Translations under genes and position numbers: made by a program
From: Nocardioides cremeus
Lineage (GTDB): Bacteria > Actinomycetota > Actinomycetes > Propionibacteriales > Nocardioidaceae
Direction: 5' to 3'
DNA: 64,000 bases
NCBI RefSeq assembly: GCF_030518195.1
Contig: NZ_JAULSC010000002.1
Coordinates: 243,394-307,393 of the forward strand
Shown: in pieces, positions 32,486 through 42,250 of the stretch
How positions within the stretch are numbered: the first letter of the stretch is position 1
How the letters are laid out: every line of letters begins with the position of its first letter
The notes under the pieces: generated by a model
What the model saw: only the letters and a program-made list of their open reading frames with translations
Told to the model about the DNA's origin: nothing
The model's database searches: none

Positions 32486-33211
32486 CTAGGCGCTCTCGGC
32501 GGCGGCGCGGCGCAGCGACTCCGAGAGCCGCTCCGCGGCGGCCAGCACCGCCGGGGCGTGCATCCGCCCGGGCTGGCGCGAGAGCCGCTCGAGGGGACCG
32601 GAGACCGAGACTGCGGCGATGATCTTGCCGCTGGGGGAGCGGACGGGGGCCGAGACCGAGGCCACGCCCTGCTCGCGCTCGCCGACCGACTGGGCCCAGC
32701 CACGGCGCCGGATGCCGGAGAGGGCGGCGGCCGAGAAGGCGGCGTTTTGCAGGCCGCGGTGCATCCGCTCGGGGTCGTCCCAGGCCAGCAGGACCTGGGC
32801 GGCCGAGCCGGCACGCATGGTCAGCTGCGAGCCGACGGGGATGGTGTCGCGCAGGCCCGAGGGACGCTCGGCGGCGGCGACGCACACCCGGTGCTCGCCC
32901 TGGCGGCGCCACAGCTGGGCGGACTCGCCGGTGATGTCGCGCAGGCGCGCCAGCACCGGGCCGGCGGTGGCCAGCAGGCGGTCCTCGCCGGCGGCCGCGG
33001 AGAGCTCGGAGAGCCGGGGGCCGAGCACGAAGCGACCCTGCATGTCGCGGGCCACCAGGCGGTGGTGCTCCAGCGCGACCGCCAGGCGGTGCGCCGTGGG
33101 GCGCGCCAGCCCGGTCGCGGTCACGAGCCCGGCCAGGGTCGCCGGGCCGGCCTCGAGCGCGGTCAGCACGATCGCGGCCTTGTCGAGCACTCCCACTCCA
33201 CTGCTGTCCAT
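32486..33211 (-). CDS. ndgR: IclR-family regulator NdgR
   Basis: The 241-residue protein has an N-terminal winged HTH (about residues 15-65, LVTATGLARPTAHRLAVAL) and a C-terminal IclR effector domain. The sequence is very close, from memory, to Streptomyces NdgR (GVGVLDKAA, RDMQGRF, GESAQLWRRQG, GIRRRGWAQSVGERE). NdgR controls leucine and other amino-acid genes and lies divergent from leuCD, as here. The ATG at 33211 is the start; an in-frame extension upstream would cover the operator region. Confidence 0.9.
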   Translation of the reverse strand: MDSSGVGVLDKAAIVLTALEAGPATLAGLVTATGLARPTAHRLAVALEHHRLVARDMQGRFVLGPRLSELSAAAGEDRLLATAGPVLARLRDITGESAQLWRRQGEHRVCVAAAERPSGLRDTIPVGSQLTMRAGSAAQVLLAWDDPERMHRGLQNAAFSAAALSGIRRRGWAQSVGEREQGVASVSAPVRSPSGKIIAAVSVSGPLERLSRQPGRMHAPAVLAAAERLSESLRRAAAESA

Positions 33212-33226
33212 ATGCCAATACTCGCG

Positions 33227-33241
33227 TCTCAAATCATGGGA
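33227..33241. promoter_or_regulatory. Candidate NdgR operator 1
   Basis: TCTCA-AATCA-TGGGA is an imperfect dyad 16 bp upstream of the ndgR start. It matches the sites at 33303-33317 and 33324-33338 in half-site sequence and spacing, suggesting autoregulation. Confidence 0.5.
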
Positions 33242-33302
33242 TGCAAGTCCTGTGACCGGGCTCTCATCCACGCTCGGCATGGAGCGCGCTCAGGATCCTC
33301 GG

Positions 33303-33338
33303 TCTCGCATTCCGGGACCCGTGTCTCACGAACTGGGA
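33303..33338. promoter_or_regulatory. Candidate paired NdgR operators 2 and 3
   Basis: TCTCG-CATTC-CGGGA (33303-33317) and TCTCA-CGAAC-TGGGA (33324-33338) share the half-site pattern of operator 1. They lie exactly 21 bp apart, two helical turns, and 62-97 bp before the leuC start. This placement suits control of the leuCD promoter. Confidence 0.5.
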
Positions 33339-33399
33339 TCGGCGACATAGGCTCGGTCCCTGTTCAACGTCGTCCACGAACCGTAAGAAGGAGCGCGTC

Positions 33400-34800
33400 A
33401 TGGGCAGGACCCTGTCGGAGAAGGTCTGGGACGAGCACGTCGTCCGCTCGACCGCGGGAGAGCCCGACCTGCTCTACATCGACCTCCACCTCCTGCACGA
33501 GGTGACCTCGCCGCAGGCCTTCGACGGCCTGCGCCTGGCCGGGCGCCGGGTGCGCCGTCCGGACCTGACCCTGGCCACCGAGGACCACAACGTCCCGACC
33601 CTCGACTGGGACAAGCCGATCGCCGACCCGGTCTCGCGGACCCAGGTCGAGACGCTGCGTCGCAACGCCGAGGAGTTCGGGGTGCGGCTGCACCCCCTCG
33701 GCGACCTCGACCAGGGCATCGTGCACGTGGTCGGCCCGCAGCTGGGCCTGACCCAGCCCGGCATGACCATCGTCTGCGGCGACAGCCACACCAGCACCCA
33801 CGGCGCCTTCGGTGCGATCGCCTTCGGCATCGGCACCTCCGAGGTCGAGCACGTGCTGGCCACCCAGACGCTGATGCAGGCCCGCCCCAAGACGATGGCG
33901 GTGACCATCAACGGCAGCCTGCCCGACGGCGTGACCGCCAAGGACATGGTGCTGAACCTGATCGCCCACACCGGCACCGGTGGCGGCCAGGGCTACATCG
34001 TGGAGTACCGCGGCCAGGCCATCGAGGAGCTCTCGATGGAGTCGCGGATGACGGTGTGCAACATGAGCATCGAGTGGGGCGCCAAGGCCGGGCTGATCGC
34101 GCCCGACCAGACCACCTTCGACTACATCGAGGGCCGCCCCGAGGCGCCGACCGGCGCCGACTGGGACGCCGCCGTCGAGCACTGGACGAGCCTGCGCACC
34201 GACGACGACGCGACGTACGACGCCGAGATCGTGCTGGACGCCTCCACGATGACCCCCTTCGTCACCTGGGGCACCAACCCCGGCCAGGGCGTCCCGCTGG
34301 GCGCCTCGGTGCCGCACCCCGACGACTTCGAGGAGGCCTCCGACCGGGTCGCGGCGCAGAAGGCGCTGGACTACATGGCCCTGGTGGCCGGCACCCCGAT
34401 GCGCGAGGTCAGCGTCGACACGGTCTTCATCGGCTCCTGCACCAACGGCCGCATCGAGGACCTGCGCCTGGCCGCCGAGATCATCGAGGGCCGCACCGTC
34501 GCGCCCGACACCCGGCTGCTCGTGGTGCCCGGCTCGGTGCGGGTGCGCCTGCAGGCCGAGGACGAGGGCCTCGACGTCGTCTTCAAGGAGGCCGGCGCCG
34601 AGTGGCGTGGCGCGGGCTGCTCGATGTGCCTGGGCATGAACCCCGACACGCTCGCCCCGGGGGAGCGCAGCGCGTCGACCTCCAACCGCAACTTCGAGGG
34701 CCGCCAGGGCAAGGGCGGGCGCACCCACCTGGTCTCGATCCCCGTCGCCGCCGCCACGGCGGTGCGCGGCACCCTGTCCTCGCCCGCGGACCTGGACTGA
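33400..34800 (+). CDS. leuC: 3-isopropylmalate dehydratase large subunit
   Basis: The 466-residue aconitase-family subunit carries the [4Fe-4S] cluster through Cys in [11 protein letters not shown] and the [11 protein letters not shown] pair. The substrate motif [13 protein letters not shown] is near 127-139. With LeuD it isomerises 2- to 3-isopropylmalate in leucine synthesis. It may also act on citramalate from the cimA product for isoleucine. The gene starts after AAGAAGGAG and precedes leuD by 11 bp. Confidence 0.96.
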   Translation: MGRTLSEKVWDEHVVRSTAGEPDLLYIDLHLLHEVTSPQAFDGLRLAGRRVRRPDLTLATEDHNVPTLDWDKPIADPVSRTQVETLRRNAEEFGVRLHPLGDLDQGIVHVVGPQLGLTQPGMTIVCGDSHTSTHGAFGAIAFGIGTSEVEHVLATQTLMQARPKTMAVTINGSLPDGVTAKDMVLNLIAHTGTGGGQGYIVEYRGQAIEELSMESRMTVCNMSIEWGAKAGLIAPDQTTFDYIEGRPEAPTGADWDAAVEHWTSLRTDDDATYDAEIVLDASTMTPFVTWGTNPGQGVPLGASVPHPDDFEEASDRVAAQKALDYMALVAGTPMREVSVDTVFIGSCTNGRIEDLRLAAEIIEGRTVAPDTRLLVVPGSVRVRLQAEDEGLDVVFKEAGAEWRGAGCSMCLGMNPDTLAPGERSASTSNRNFEGRQGKGGRTHLVSIPVAAATAVRGTLSSPADLD

Positions 34801-34811
34801 GAGGCACCACC

Positions 34812-35417
34812 ATGGAGAAGGTCACCACCCACACCGGCATCGGCGTCCCGCTGCGGCGCAGCAACGTCGACACCGACCAGATCATCCCCGCCGTCTACCT
34901 CAAGCGCGTCACGCGCACCGGCTTCGAGGACGGTCTCTTCGCCGCCTGGCGCAACGACCCCGAGTTCGTGCTCAACCACCCCGTCTACTCGCAGGGCTCG
35001 GTGCTGGTCGCCGGCCCCGACTTCGGCACCGGCTCCTCGCGCGAGCACGCCGTCTGGGCGCTGCAGAACTACGGCTTCAAGGTCGTGATCTCCTCGAGGT
35101 TCGCCGACATCTTCCGCGGCAACTCCGGCAAGGCCGGGCTGCTCGCGGCCCAGGTCGACGAGAAGGTCGTCCAGCGGCTGTGGGACCTGCTCGAGTCCGA
35201 CCCGGGGGCTGCGGTCACCGTCGACCTCGAGTCGCGCACGGTGCGCGCCGGCGAGGGCGAGGACGCCATCGAGGACTCCTTCGACATCGACGACTACACC
35301 CGCTGGCGCCTGCTCGAGGGGCTCGACGACATCGGCATCACGCTGGGCCACGACGCCGACATCAGCACGTTCGAGGCCGACCGGCCGAGCTGGAAGCCGC
35401 TGACGATCCGCGCCTGA
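34812..35417 (+). CDS. leuD: 3-isopropylmalate dehydratase small subunit
   Basis: The 201-residue swivelling-domain subunit completes the LeuCD active site. Typical segments are [34 protein letters not shown] and [15 protein letters not shown]. Its length matches the family. It is the second gene of the leuCD operon. Confidence 0.96.
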   Translation: MEKVTTHTGIGVPLRRSNVDTDQIIPAVYLKRVTRTGFEDGLFAAWRNDPEFVLNHPVYSQGSVLVAGPDFGTGSSREHAVWALQNYGFKVVISSRFADIFRGNSGKAGLLAAQVDEKVVQRLWDLLESDPGAAVTVDLESRTVRAGEGEDAIEDSFDIDDYTRWRLLEGLDDIGITLGHDADISTFEADRPSWKPLTIRA

Positions 35418-35562
35418 CCCGCGCTTGATCGGCGCCGCGGCGGCGGCGTACGTCGACACGATCCTCGGCGTGGTCGTTGTGGCCCGGGCCACGAGTCCCT
35501 AGCGTGCAGGGAACATCGGGCAGCGCGCCGTGCTGCCGAGGTCTGGTCGAAGGGGAAGCGGA

Positions 35563-36369
35563 GTGAACAAGTCTCAGCTCATCGACGCGCTCGCAGCGCG
35601 GTACGAGGGGAACAGGAAGGCGGCCGCCCACGCGCTCGAGTCGGTCCTCGACACGATCACGCGCGAGGTGTCGCGCGGCGAGAAGGTCGCCATCACCGGG
35701 TTCGGGTCGTTCGAGAAGCGGGTGCGCGAGGCGCGGTGGGTGCGCAACCCGCGCACCGGTGAGCGGATCCAGGCCAAGAAGACGGCCGTGCCCAAGTTCA
35801 CCCCCGGCGCCGACCTCAAAAACGTGGTCTCCGGTGCCAAGAAGCTGCCCGCGATGACCGTCGCCGCTGCCACCGCCCCGGCCGTGATGGCCGTCGACAC
35901 GGTCAAGAAGGCCACGGGCAAGAAGTCGTCCGGCAAGAAGGCCCCCGCCACCAAGGTGGCGACGCCGAAGGCCGAGACGGCTGCCCCCGCGAAGAACGCG
36001 CCCGCGAAGAAGGCGCCCGCGAAGAAGGCGCCGGCCACCAAGGCGCCGGCGAAGAAGACTGCTGCGAAGAGCGCGCCGGCCAAGAAGACCGCTGCCAAGA
36101 AGGCGCCCGCGAAGAAGGCGCCTGCGAAGAAGACCGCGTCCAAGAAGACGTCGGCCACGAAGGCCCCGGCGCAGAAGACCGCGGCGAAGAGCGCGCCGGC
36201 CAAGAAGGCGCCTGCGAAGAAGACCGCCGCCAAGCAGGCGCCCGCCAAGAAGGCACCTGCGCAGAAGACCGCTGCCAAGAAGGCACCGGCCAAGAAGGCG
36301 CCCGCGAAGAAGACGGCGTCGTCGAGCGGCTCGGAGACCTCGAGCAGCAGCAGTTCCTCGTCCTCCTGA
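35563..36369 (+). CDS. HU-family nucleoid protein with long Lys/Ala-rich tail
   Basis: The 268-residue protein has an N-terminal HU domain (residues 1-95, [26 protein letters not shown] and the DNA-gripping arm [10 protein letters not shown]). A tail of about 150 residues of (A/P)AKK-type repeats resembles eukaryotic histone H1, and the protein ends in a poly-serine stretch. This is the mycobacterial HupB / Streptomyces HupS architecture, for nucleoid compaction and stress tolerance. The GTG at 35563 follows GGGGAAG. A perfect GTGGCCCGGGCCAC palindrome lies at 35479-35492 in the upstream region. Confidence 0.92.
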   Translation: MNKSQLIDALAARYEGNRKAAAHALESVLDTITREVSRGEKVAITGFGSFEKRVREARWVRNPRTGERIQAKKTAVPKFTPGADLKNVVSGAKKLPAMTVAAATAPAVMAVDTVKKATGKKSSGKKAPATKVATPKAETAAPAKNAPAKKAPAKKAPATKAPAKKTAAKSAPAKKTAAKKAPAKKAPAKKTASKKTSATKAPAQKTAAKSAPAKKAPAKKTAAKQAPAKKAPAQKTAAKKAPAKKAPAKKTASSSGSETSSSSSSSSS

Positions 36370-36382
36370 TCCAGCCTCGCTG

Positions 36383-36416
36383 CGGCGGGTCGTCCCCTCC
36401 GGGGGGCGGCCCGCCG
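36383..36416. terminator. Hairpin between convergent HU and cofC genes
   Basis: CGGCGGGTCGTCCCC (36383-36397) pairs with the GGGGGGCGGCCCGCCG arm at 36101+300 (36401-36416) with small mismatches around a TCC loop. There is no T tract. It can serve both strands. Confidence 0.6.
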
Positions 36417-36431
36417 TGCGCGTCCGGTGGG

Positions 36432-37109
36432 TCAGAGCATGCCCAGGCCCGCGACCACCGTCGCGGTGCGCGGGCCCAGGCCGAGCGCGGTGGCGGCCTG
36501 CAGGTCGACCAGGTCGTCGACGTCACGGCGCAACGTGGCCGGGGCGTGGGCCACCTCGGAGCAGCCGGCGTCGAGGTGCGCCCTGCGCGAGGCGCCGCCG
36601 TACCGGGGCTCGAAGCGGTCGTACGCCGCGGCGTAGGCGGTCGTGCCGACCCCGGCGGCGTCGGGCACGAACGCGCCGGCCTCTCCGGTGGCCACGCCCA
36701 GCGCCACGAGCCCGTCCGCGAGGTCGTCGGGGCGCAGCGTGGGCAGGTCCGCGCAGAGCGCGACCGGGCGCAGCGTCGGCCAGCGGCGCTCGGCCTCGGC
36801 GGCGGCCTGGCGCAGCGTGGCGTTGAGGTCGCCGGAGTCGCCGTCGGGGATGCAGGCGGCGCCCAGCGCCAGCAGGGAGCTGGCGAACCCCGCGTCGTCG
36901 GTGACGACCAGGACCTGGGCCACGCCCGGGGTGGCCAGGCAGACGGCCACCGTGTCGAGCGCGAAGGCCGACGCCAGCGCGCGACGGGTGTCGTCGTCGA
37001 GACCCACCAGCCGCGACTTGCCGCGCGCGGGCGGCTTGACCGGCACCAGCACCACCCAGCCGTCCGTCGGCGCGGACGGACGGTGAACAGGGTCGGGCGT
37101 CGTGCTCAT
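36432..37109 (-). CDS. cofC: 2-phospho-L-lactate / phosphoenolpyruvate guanylyltransferase
   Basis: The 225-residue nucleotidyltransferase of the CofC/FbiD family couples GTP to 2-phospholactate or, in mycobacteria, phosphoenolpyruvate, starting the side chain of coenzyme F420. It has the N-terminal [13 protein letters not shown] loop, a central [13 protein letters not shown] metal/nucleotide motif, and [20 protein letters not shown] near the end. Other F420 genes are outside the window. Confidence 0.9.
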   Translation of the reverse strand: MSTTPDPVHRPSAPTDGWVVLVPVKPPARGKSRLVGLDDDTRRALASAFALDTVAVCLATPGVAQVLVVTDDAGFASSLLALGAACIPDGDSGDLNATLRQAAAEAERRWPTLRPVALCADLPTLRPDDLADGLVALGVATGEAGAFVPDAAGVGTTAYAAAYDRFEPRYGGASRRAHLDAGCSEVAHAPATLRRDVDDLVDLQAATALGLGPRTATVVAGLGML

Positions 37110-37217
37110 CGCGGCTCATCCTCGCAGGCGTCGCTGCACGCCGCTCGGGCCGGCTGCGAGTAGCCTGCAGGACCACGTCGGAGGCACCCCGCCCCGGCAC
37201 CGTCGGCGAGGAGACGC

Positions 37218-37991
37218 GTGACCGTTCGCAAGCTGCAGCAACCCCGCGGCTGGGCGTTCAGCTTCGCTGTGCCCATCGTCAAGCCGCTGCTGCTCGCGAC
37301 CACGCGACGCGACTGGCACGGCGGCGAGAAGCTCCCCGTGAGCGGTGGCTTCGTGCTGGTGCTCAACCACGTCTCCCACGTCGACCCGCTGCTGGCGGCT
37401 CACCTGCTCTACGACCACGGCCGGCTGCCGCGCTACCTGGCCAAGTCGGGGCTCTTCCGCAACCGGCTGCTCGCCTTCTTCCTGCGCGGCGCCGGCCAGA
37501 TCCCGGTGCACCGGGCCTCCAGCTCGGCCGTCGGGGCGTACGACGCCGCGGTCGAGGCCGTGCGCCGCGGCGAGTGCGTGGTGGTCTACCCCGAGGGCAC
37601 CATCACCCGCGACCCCGACCTGTGGCCGATGCGCGGCAAGACCGGTGCAGCGCGGATCGCCCTCGCGACCGGTTGCCCCGTGGTCCCGGTCGGGCAGTGG
37701 GGCGCCCAGGAGCTGCTCGCGCCGTACGCGAAGGTGCCGCACCTGGTGCCGCGCAAGAGGATCTCGATGCTGGTCGGCGACCCCGTCGACCTGAGCGACC
37801 TGGCCGGCCGGCCGGACCAGCGGGGCGGTCGCGCAGCCGCGGTGCAGCAGGCCACCGACCGGATCATGGCCGCGATCACGGGCCTGGTCGAGCAGGTGCG
37901 CGGCGAGCAGGCACCGCCCGAGCGTTTCGACATGCGCCGTGGCGGCGCGCAGGCAGACGAGCACCACCAGGACCGGAAGGACACCGCATGA
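37218..37991 (+). CDS. plsC: 1-acylglycerol-3-phosphate O-acyltransferase
   Basis: The 257-residue membrane-associated acyltransferase has catalytic HX4D in NHVSHVD (His51, Asp56) and the substrate-phosphate motif [10 protein letters not shown] near 130. It makes phosphatidic acid from lysophosphatidic acid. The stop overlaps the gpsA start (ATGA), so the supply of glycerol-3-phosphate and its acylation are co-expressed. The GTG at 37218 is the start. Confidence 0.88.
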   Translation: MTVRKLQQPRGWAFSFAVPIVKPLLLATTRRDWHGGEKLPVSGGFVLVLNHVSHVDPLLAAHLLYDHGRLPRYLAKSGLFRNRLLAFFLRGAGQIPVHRASSSAVGAYDAAVEAVRRGECVVVYPEGTITRDPDLWPMRGKTGAARIALATGCPVVPVGQWGAQELLAPYAKVPHLVPRKRISMLVGDPVDLSDLAGRPDQRGGRAAAVQQATDRIMAAITGLVEQVRGEQAPPERFDMRRGGAQADEHHQDRKDTA

Positions 37992-39004
37992 GCTCCTCGA
38001 CGCACGGCAAGGTCGCCGTCTTCAGTGCTGGGTCGTGGGGCACGGCCTTCTCGGTCGTGCTCGCCGACGCCGGCAACGACGTCACCCTCTGGGCCCGGCG
38101 CCCCGAGCTCGCGGAGGGCATCAACGAGCGCCGCGAGAACGCCGACTACCTGCCCGGCATCGAGCTCCCGCCGAGCGTTGATGCGACCACCGACGTCGAG
38201 AAGGCGCTGCACGGCGCCGACGTCGTGGTGCTGGCGACCCCGTCGCAGTCGCTGCGCGAGAACCTGACCACGTGGGCGCCGCACATCGAGGACGACGCCG
38301 TCCTGGTCTCGCTGATGAAGGGTGTCGAGCTCGGCAGCCTGAACCGGATGAGCGAGGTGATCCACCAGGTCACCGGCGCCGGCCCCGAGCGGATCGCCGT
38401 GGTGAGCGGCCCCAACCTCGCCAAGGAGATCGCCCGGCGCGAGCCGGCCGCCTCCGTGGTGGCCTGCGAGGACGAGTCGGTGGCCAAGCGGCTGCAGGAG
38501 CGCTGCCACTCGCCGGCCTTCCGCCCCTACACCTCGGTCGACGTGCTGGGCTGCGAGCTCGGTGGCGCCTACAAGAACGTCGTCGGCCTCGCCGTCGGCA
38601 TGGCGGTGGGGCTGGGCTTCGGCGACAACACGACCGCCTCGATCATCACCCGCGGCCTCGCGGAGACCGCGCGGCTGGCGATGAAGCTCGGCGCCAACCC
38701 GCTGACGCTGATGGGGCTCGCCGGGCTCGGCGACCTGGTCGCCACCTGCTCCTCGCCGCTGTCGCGCAACCGCTCGTTCGGCGAGAAGCTGGGCCAGGGG
38801 ATGACCACCGAGGAGATCTACGCCAGCACCAGCCAGGTCGCCGAGGGTGCGAAGTCGTGCTCGTCGCTGCGGGCCCTGGCCGAGCAGGTCGGCTGCGACG
38901 CCCCGGTCGCGCGCTACGTCGACGAGGTCGTCGCCGGCAACATGACGGCGCAGGAGATGATGGACGCCGTCCTCGCCCGCGACACCAAGGCCGAGACTGA
39001 TTGA
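37988..39004 (+). CDS. gpsA: Glycerol-3-phosphate dehydrogenase [NAD(P)+]
   Basis: The 338-residue cytosolic enzyme reduces dihydroxyacetone phosphate for phospholipid synthesis. It has the Rossmann loop [13 protein letters not shown] near residues 9-21, [12 protein letters not shown], the catalytic Lys in [13 protein letters not shown], and [12 protein letters not shown]. The first Gly of the usual GxGxxG (GAGSWG) is Ser here. Motifs further on are intact, so activity is expected. Confidence 0.95.
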   Translation: MSSSTHGKVAVFSAGSWGTAFSVVLADAGNDVTLWARRPELAEGINERRENADYLPGIELPPSVDATTDVEKALHGADVVVLATPSQSLRENLTTWAPHIEDDAVLVSLMKGVELGSLNRMSEVIHQVTGAGPERIAVVSGPNLAKEIARREPAASVVACEDESVAKRLQERCHSPAFRPYTSVDVLGCELGGAYKNVVGLAVGMAVGLGFGDNTTASIITRGLAETARLAMKLGANPLTLMGLAGLGDLVATCSSPLSRNRSFGEKLGQGMTTEEIYASTSQVAEGAKSCSSLRALAEQVGCDAPVARYVDEVVAGNMTAQEMMDAVLARDTKAETD

Positions 39005-39705
39005 GCAGCAGGGCGCGAGGAACGAGCGCCCTGCGTCGCGAAGGAAGGTCGAGCAAGCCCGCGCCTGAGCTTGCGAAGGCGCGCCAGGCGTGCCGAGACC
39101 CGGTGACCCCATGGCGCACCCCATCCACCGCCGATCGAGGAGCGCCGCCGTCGGTCGAGGAGGCCCGCCGTTGGTCGAGGAGGTTGCGCAGCAACCGTCT
39201 CGAGACCCGGTGACCCCGCCGGCGTACGGAACTGGCGCCGGCTCGGCGGGGAACTGGCGCCGACTCGGCGAGGCGGGCGGTCGTTGGTCGAGGAGGTTGC
39301 GCAGCAACCGTCTCGAGACCCGGTGACCCCGCCGGCGTACGGAACTGGCGCCGGCTCGGCGGGGAACTGGCGCCGGCTCGGCGAGGCGGGCGGTCGTTGG
39401 TCGAGGAGGTTGCGCAGCAACCGTCTCGAGACCCGGTGACCCCCCGGCGTACGGAACTGGCGCCGGCTCGCGAGGAACTCGCGCCGGCTCGGCGAGGCGG
39501 GCGGTCGTTGGTCGAGGAGGTTGCGCAGCAACCGTTTTGAGACCCGGTGACCCCCCGGCGTACGGAACTGGCGCCGGCTCGGCGGTGAACTGGCGCCGGC
39601 TGGGCGAGGAACTGGCGCCGGCTGGGCGAGGAACTGGCGCCGGCTCGCGAGGAACTCACGCCGGCTCGCGGGGAACTGGCGCCGGCTCGGCGTACGCCGC
39701 AGGGC
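39005..39705. repeat. 700-bp intergenic repeat field
   Basis: No gene is plausible here. The left part (39005-39170) has degenerate copies of GTCGAGGAG and GAGACCCGGTGACCCC motifs. The middle is a tandem array (separate entry). The right part (about 39555-39700) is a run of 22-bp units of the form GGAACTGGCGCCGGCTCGGC. Frames through it encode only repetitive Arg/Pro-rich strings on both strands. Confidence 0.85.
39171..39620. repeat. Four tandem copies of a 111-113-bp unit
   Basis: Units start at 39171, 39284, 39397 and 39508 (spacings 113, 113 and 111 bp); the last decays into shorter repeats. Each holds the dyad GGTTGC-GCA-GCAACC inside GGTCGAGGA...TCTCGAGACC, then GGTGACCCC, GGCGTACGGAACT and two 22-bp GGCGCCGGCTCGGC units. 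The internal palindromes suggest REP/BIME-like elements amplified in tandem. Confidence 0.85.
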
Positions 39706-40773
39706 TCAGACCGTGAGGTCGTCCAGCGCCCCGGAGAGGTCGGCCCAGAGGTCGTCGACGTCCTCGACGCCCACGGAGAGCCGCACCAGCGCCTCGGAGA
39801 CGGTGGTGGGCTCGAGCTTCCAGCGGCGCCGTCGCTCGAGGGTCGACTCGACCCCGCCGAGGCTGGTGGTGTGCACCCACAGCTTGGTCTTGCGGGTCAG
39901 CAGGTCGGCGGCCATCGCGCCACCGGCCAGCTCGATGGAGACGATCGCGCCGAAGCCGGGGTGGCGCACCCGGGCGACGGCGGGGTGCTCGGCCAGGCGC
40001 CGGGCCAGCTCGACGGCGTTGGCAGTGGCCCGCTCGACGCGCAGGTGCAGGGTGCGCATGCCGCGCAGCGCCAGCCACGACTCGAGGGTGCCCGGCACCG
40101 CGCCGAAGAGGTCGCGGCGGCCCTTGAGCACCCCGGCCAGCTCCTGGTCCTTGGTCACCAGCGCGCCGAGCAGCAGGTCACTGTGGCCGCCGAGGTACTT
40201 GGTCGCGGAGTGCACGACGATGTCGGCACCCTCGGCCAGCGGGGTCTGCACCAGGGGGGTGGCGAAGGTGTTGTCGACGACGACGTAGGCGCCGGCCCCG
40301 TGCGCGGCCTCGACGATGCGGGCCAGGTCGGCGATGTCGAGGTTGGGGTTGGTGGGGGTCTCGACCCACACCAGCGCCGCGTCCTCGCAGGCCGCCACGA
40401 CGGCGTCGGTGTCGGCGATGTCGACCAACCGGCTGCGGACCCGACCGCGCATCTCGAGGTCGGCGAGCTGGGCCAGGCTGCCGCTGTAGGCGCTGTCGGG
40501 GGCCACGACCAGCGCGTCGTGGCCGACGAGGTCGAGCACGGTGGCCACGGCGGCCAGGCCGGAGGAGAAGGCCAGGGCGGTGCCACCCTCGAGCCGCCCC
40601 AGCGCGTCCTCGAACGCCTCCCAGGTCGGGTTGCCGTAGCGGCCGTACTCGCGGTCCCCGAGCGCGACGAAGGTCGAGGCCATCGTCAGCGGCTCGTTGA
40701 GGGGCCGGTCGGCCTCGTGCGGGGGGCGTCCGGCGTGGACGGCGACGGTGGCGGGCTGGGGAGTCTCGCTCAT
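39706..40773 (-). CDS. PLP-dependent trans-sulfuration enzyme (cystathionine gamma-synthase/lyase family)
   Basis: The 355-residue Cys/Met-metabolism PLP enzyme has the cofactor Lys in [12 protein letters not shown], the phosphate-binding FSSGLAAV, and [11 protein letters not shown] with the PLP-binding Asp in [10 protein letters not shown]. It is slightly shorter than typical family members (about 380). Synthase and lyase cannot be separated by eye. ATG 40773 is preferred over GTG 40779. Confidence 0.88.
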   Translation of the reverse strand: MSETPQPATVAVHAGRPPHEADRPLNEPLTMASTFVALGDREYGRYGNPTWEAFEDALGRLEGGTALAFSSGLAAVATVLDLVGHDALVVAPDSAYSGSLAQLADLEMRGRVRSRLVDIADTDAVVAACEDAALVWVETPTNPNLDIADLARIVEAAHGAGAYVVVDNTFATPLVQTPLAEGADIVVHSATKYLGGHSDLLLGALVTKDQELAGVLKGRRDLFGAVPGTLESWLALRGMRTLHLRVERATANAVELARRLAEHPAVARVRHPGFGAIVSIELAGGAMAADLLTRKTKLWVHTTSLGGVESTLERRRRWKLEPTTVSEALVRLSVGVEDVDDLWADLSGALDDLTV

Positions 40774-40871
40774 GGCCACAGACTAGGGTGACGCCCCATG
40801 ACGCTGGCCAACCGGACGTGCCCCGAGACGTGCCCCCAGTCGTGCTCCTGGTCGTGCCCCGAGGGGTGCGC

Positions 40872-42239
40872 GTGATCGCCCTGGGCCTGGCCGAGATCGC
40901 CGCCGTGGTGGGCGGCGAGGTCGTCGGCGACGCGGACGTCGTGGTCGACGGACCGGTGGTGATCGACGGGCGCGAGGCCGCGCCGGGCAGCCTCTTCGCC
41001 GCCTTCGTCGGCGAGCACGTCGACGGCCACGAGCACGCCGAGCAGGCCGGGCAGCGGGGTGCGGTCGCCGTGCTGGGCAGCCGGCCCACCGGGCTGCCGA
41101 CGGTCGTGGTCGACGACCCGCGCGCTGCCCTGCAGCGTCTCGCCGCCCACGTGGTCGAGCAGGTACGCGCCGCCGGCGGCCTGACGGTGGTGGGCATCAC
41201 CGGCTCGCAGGGCAAGACCTCCACCAAGGACCTGCTCGGTGCGGTGCTGGCCCAGGCGGCGCCGACGGTCGCCACCCGCGGCTCCTTCAACAACGAGCTC
41301 GGGATGCCGCTGACCGCGCTGCGCGTCGAGACCGGCACCCGCTACCTGGTGCTCGAGCTCGGCGCCCGGGGGCGTGGCCACATCGCCGAGCTGGCGGCGC
41401 TGGTGCGTCCCGACGTCTCGCTGGTCCTCAACGTCGGGCAGGCGCACCTGGGGGAGTTCGGCTCGCGCGAGGCCATCGCCGAGGCCAAGGGCGAGCTCGT
41501 CGAGGCCCTCGACGCCGAGGGTACCGCGGTGCTCAACGCCGACGACGAGCGGGTCGTCGCGATGGCCGGGCGCACCCGCGGCAGGGTCGTCACGTTCGGG
41601 GCGCAGCAGGCTGCCGACGTACGGGTGGAGGAGCTGGTGCTCGACCGGCTCGGCCGGCCCTCCTTCACCCTGGTCACCGCGCAGGCACGGGTGCCGGTCA
41701 CGCTGCAGCTCGTGGGCGCCCACCAGGCGATCAACGCGGCCGCCGCGGCCGCCGCCGCCATCGCCGCCGGCCTGGGCGTCGACGAGGTCGGCGCGGCGCT
41801 GGGCCAGGTGGCGTCGCTGTCGCAGTGGCGGATGGAGCTCAGCGAGCTCTCCAACGGCGTCACGGTGCTCAACGACTCCTACAACGCCAACCCCGAGTCG
41901 ATGCGGGCGGCGCTCGACGCGCTGACCTCGATCGGCGCCGATCCCACGGTGCGCCGCACCGTCGCCGTGCTCGGCGAGATGCGCGAGCTCGGGGACACCA
42001 GCCACGACGAGCACCGGGGAGTCGGCTCCTACGCGGTCAAGCGGGGCGTCGACGTGGTGGTGGTCGTGGGCGAGGCCGCGCGCGGCATCCACGACGGCGC
42101 GGGGGAGCGTGGCCTGCTGCTCGCCGACAACGCGGCCGCCACGGCCTGGCTCGCCGAGCACGTCACCGAGGGTGACGCGGTTCTCTTCAAGGCCTCGCGC
42201 GGGGCGCGCCTGGACGAGGTGGCCGCGAGCCTTCAGTAG
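40872..42239 (+). CDS. murF: UDP-N-acetylmuramoyl-tripeptide--D-Ala-D-Ala ligase
   Basis: The 455-residue Mur ligase has the ATP loop [13 protein letters not shown] near residues 108-120, the [11 protein letters not shown] segment and [15 protein letters not shown]. It adds D-Ala-D-Ala to the peptidoglycan stem. The GTG at 40872 is preferred because the protein then begins in the usual way (V-I-A-L-G-L-A-E-I) and GAGGGG lies 5 bp upstream. ddl, which makes its dipeptide substrate, starts 11 bp downstream. Confidence 0.93.
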   Translation: MIALGLAEIAAVVGGEVVGDADVVVDGPVVIDGREAAPGSLFAAFVGEHVDGHEHAEQAGQRGAVAVLGSRPTGLPTVVVDDPRAALQRLAAHVVEQVRAAGGLTVVGITGSQGKTSTKDLLGAVLAQAAPTVATRGSFNNELGMPLTALRVETGTRYLVLELGARGRGHIAELAALVRPDVSLVLNVGQAHLGEFGSREAIAEAKGELVEALDAEGTAVLNADDERVVAMAGRTRGRVVTFGAQQAADVRVEELVLDRLGRPSFTLVTAQARVPVTLQLVGAHQAINAAAAAAAAIAAGLGVDEVGAALGQVASLSQWRMELSELSNGVTVLNDSYNANPESMRAALDALTSIGADPTVRRTVAVLGEMRELGDTSHDEHRGVGSYAVKRGVDVVVVVGEAARGIHDGAGERGLLLADNAAATAWLAEHVTEGDAVLFKASRGARLDEVAASLQ

Positions 42240-42250
42240 GGTCGCGGACC

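Noticed and set aside
39171..39620. CRISPR array
   Set aside because: Units are contiguous 111-113-bp copies with internal palindromes and no unique spacers, and there are no cas genes nearby.
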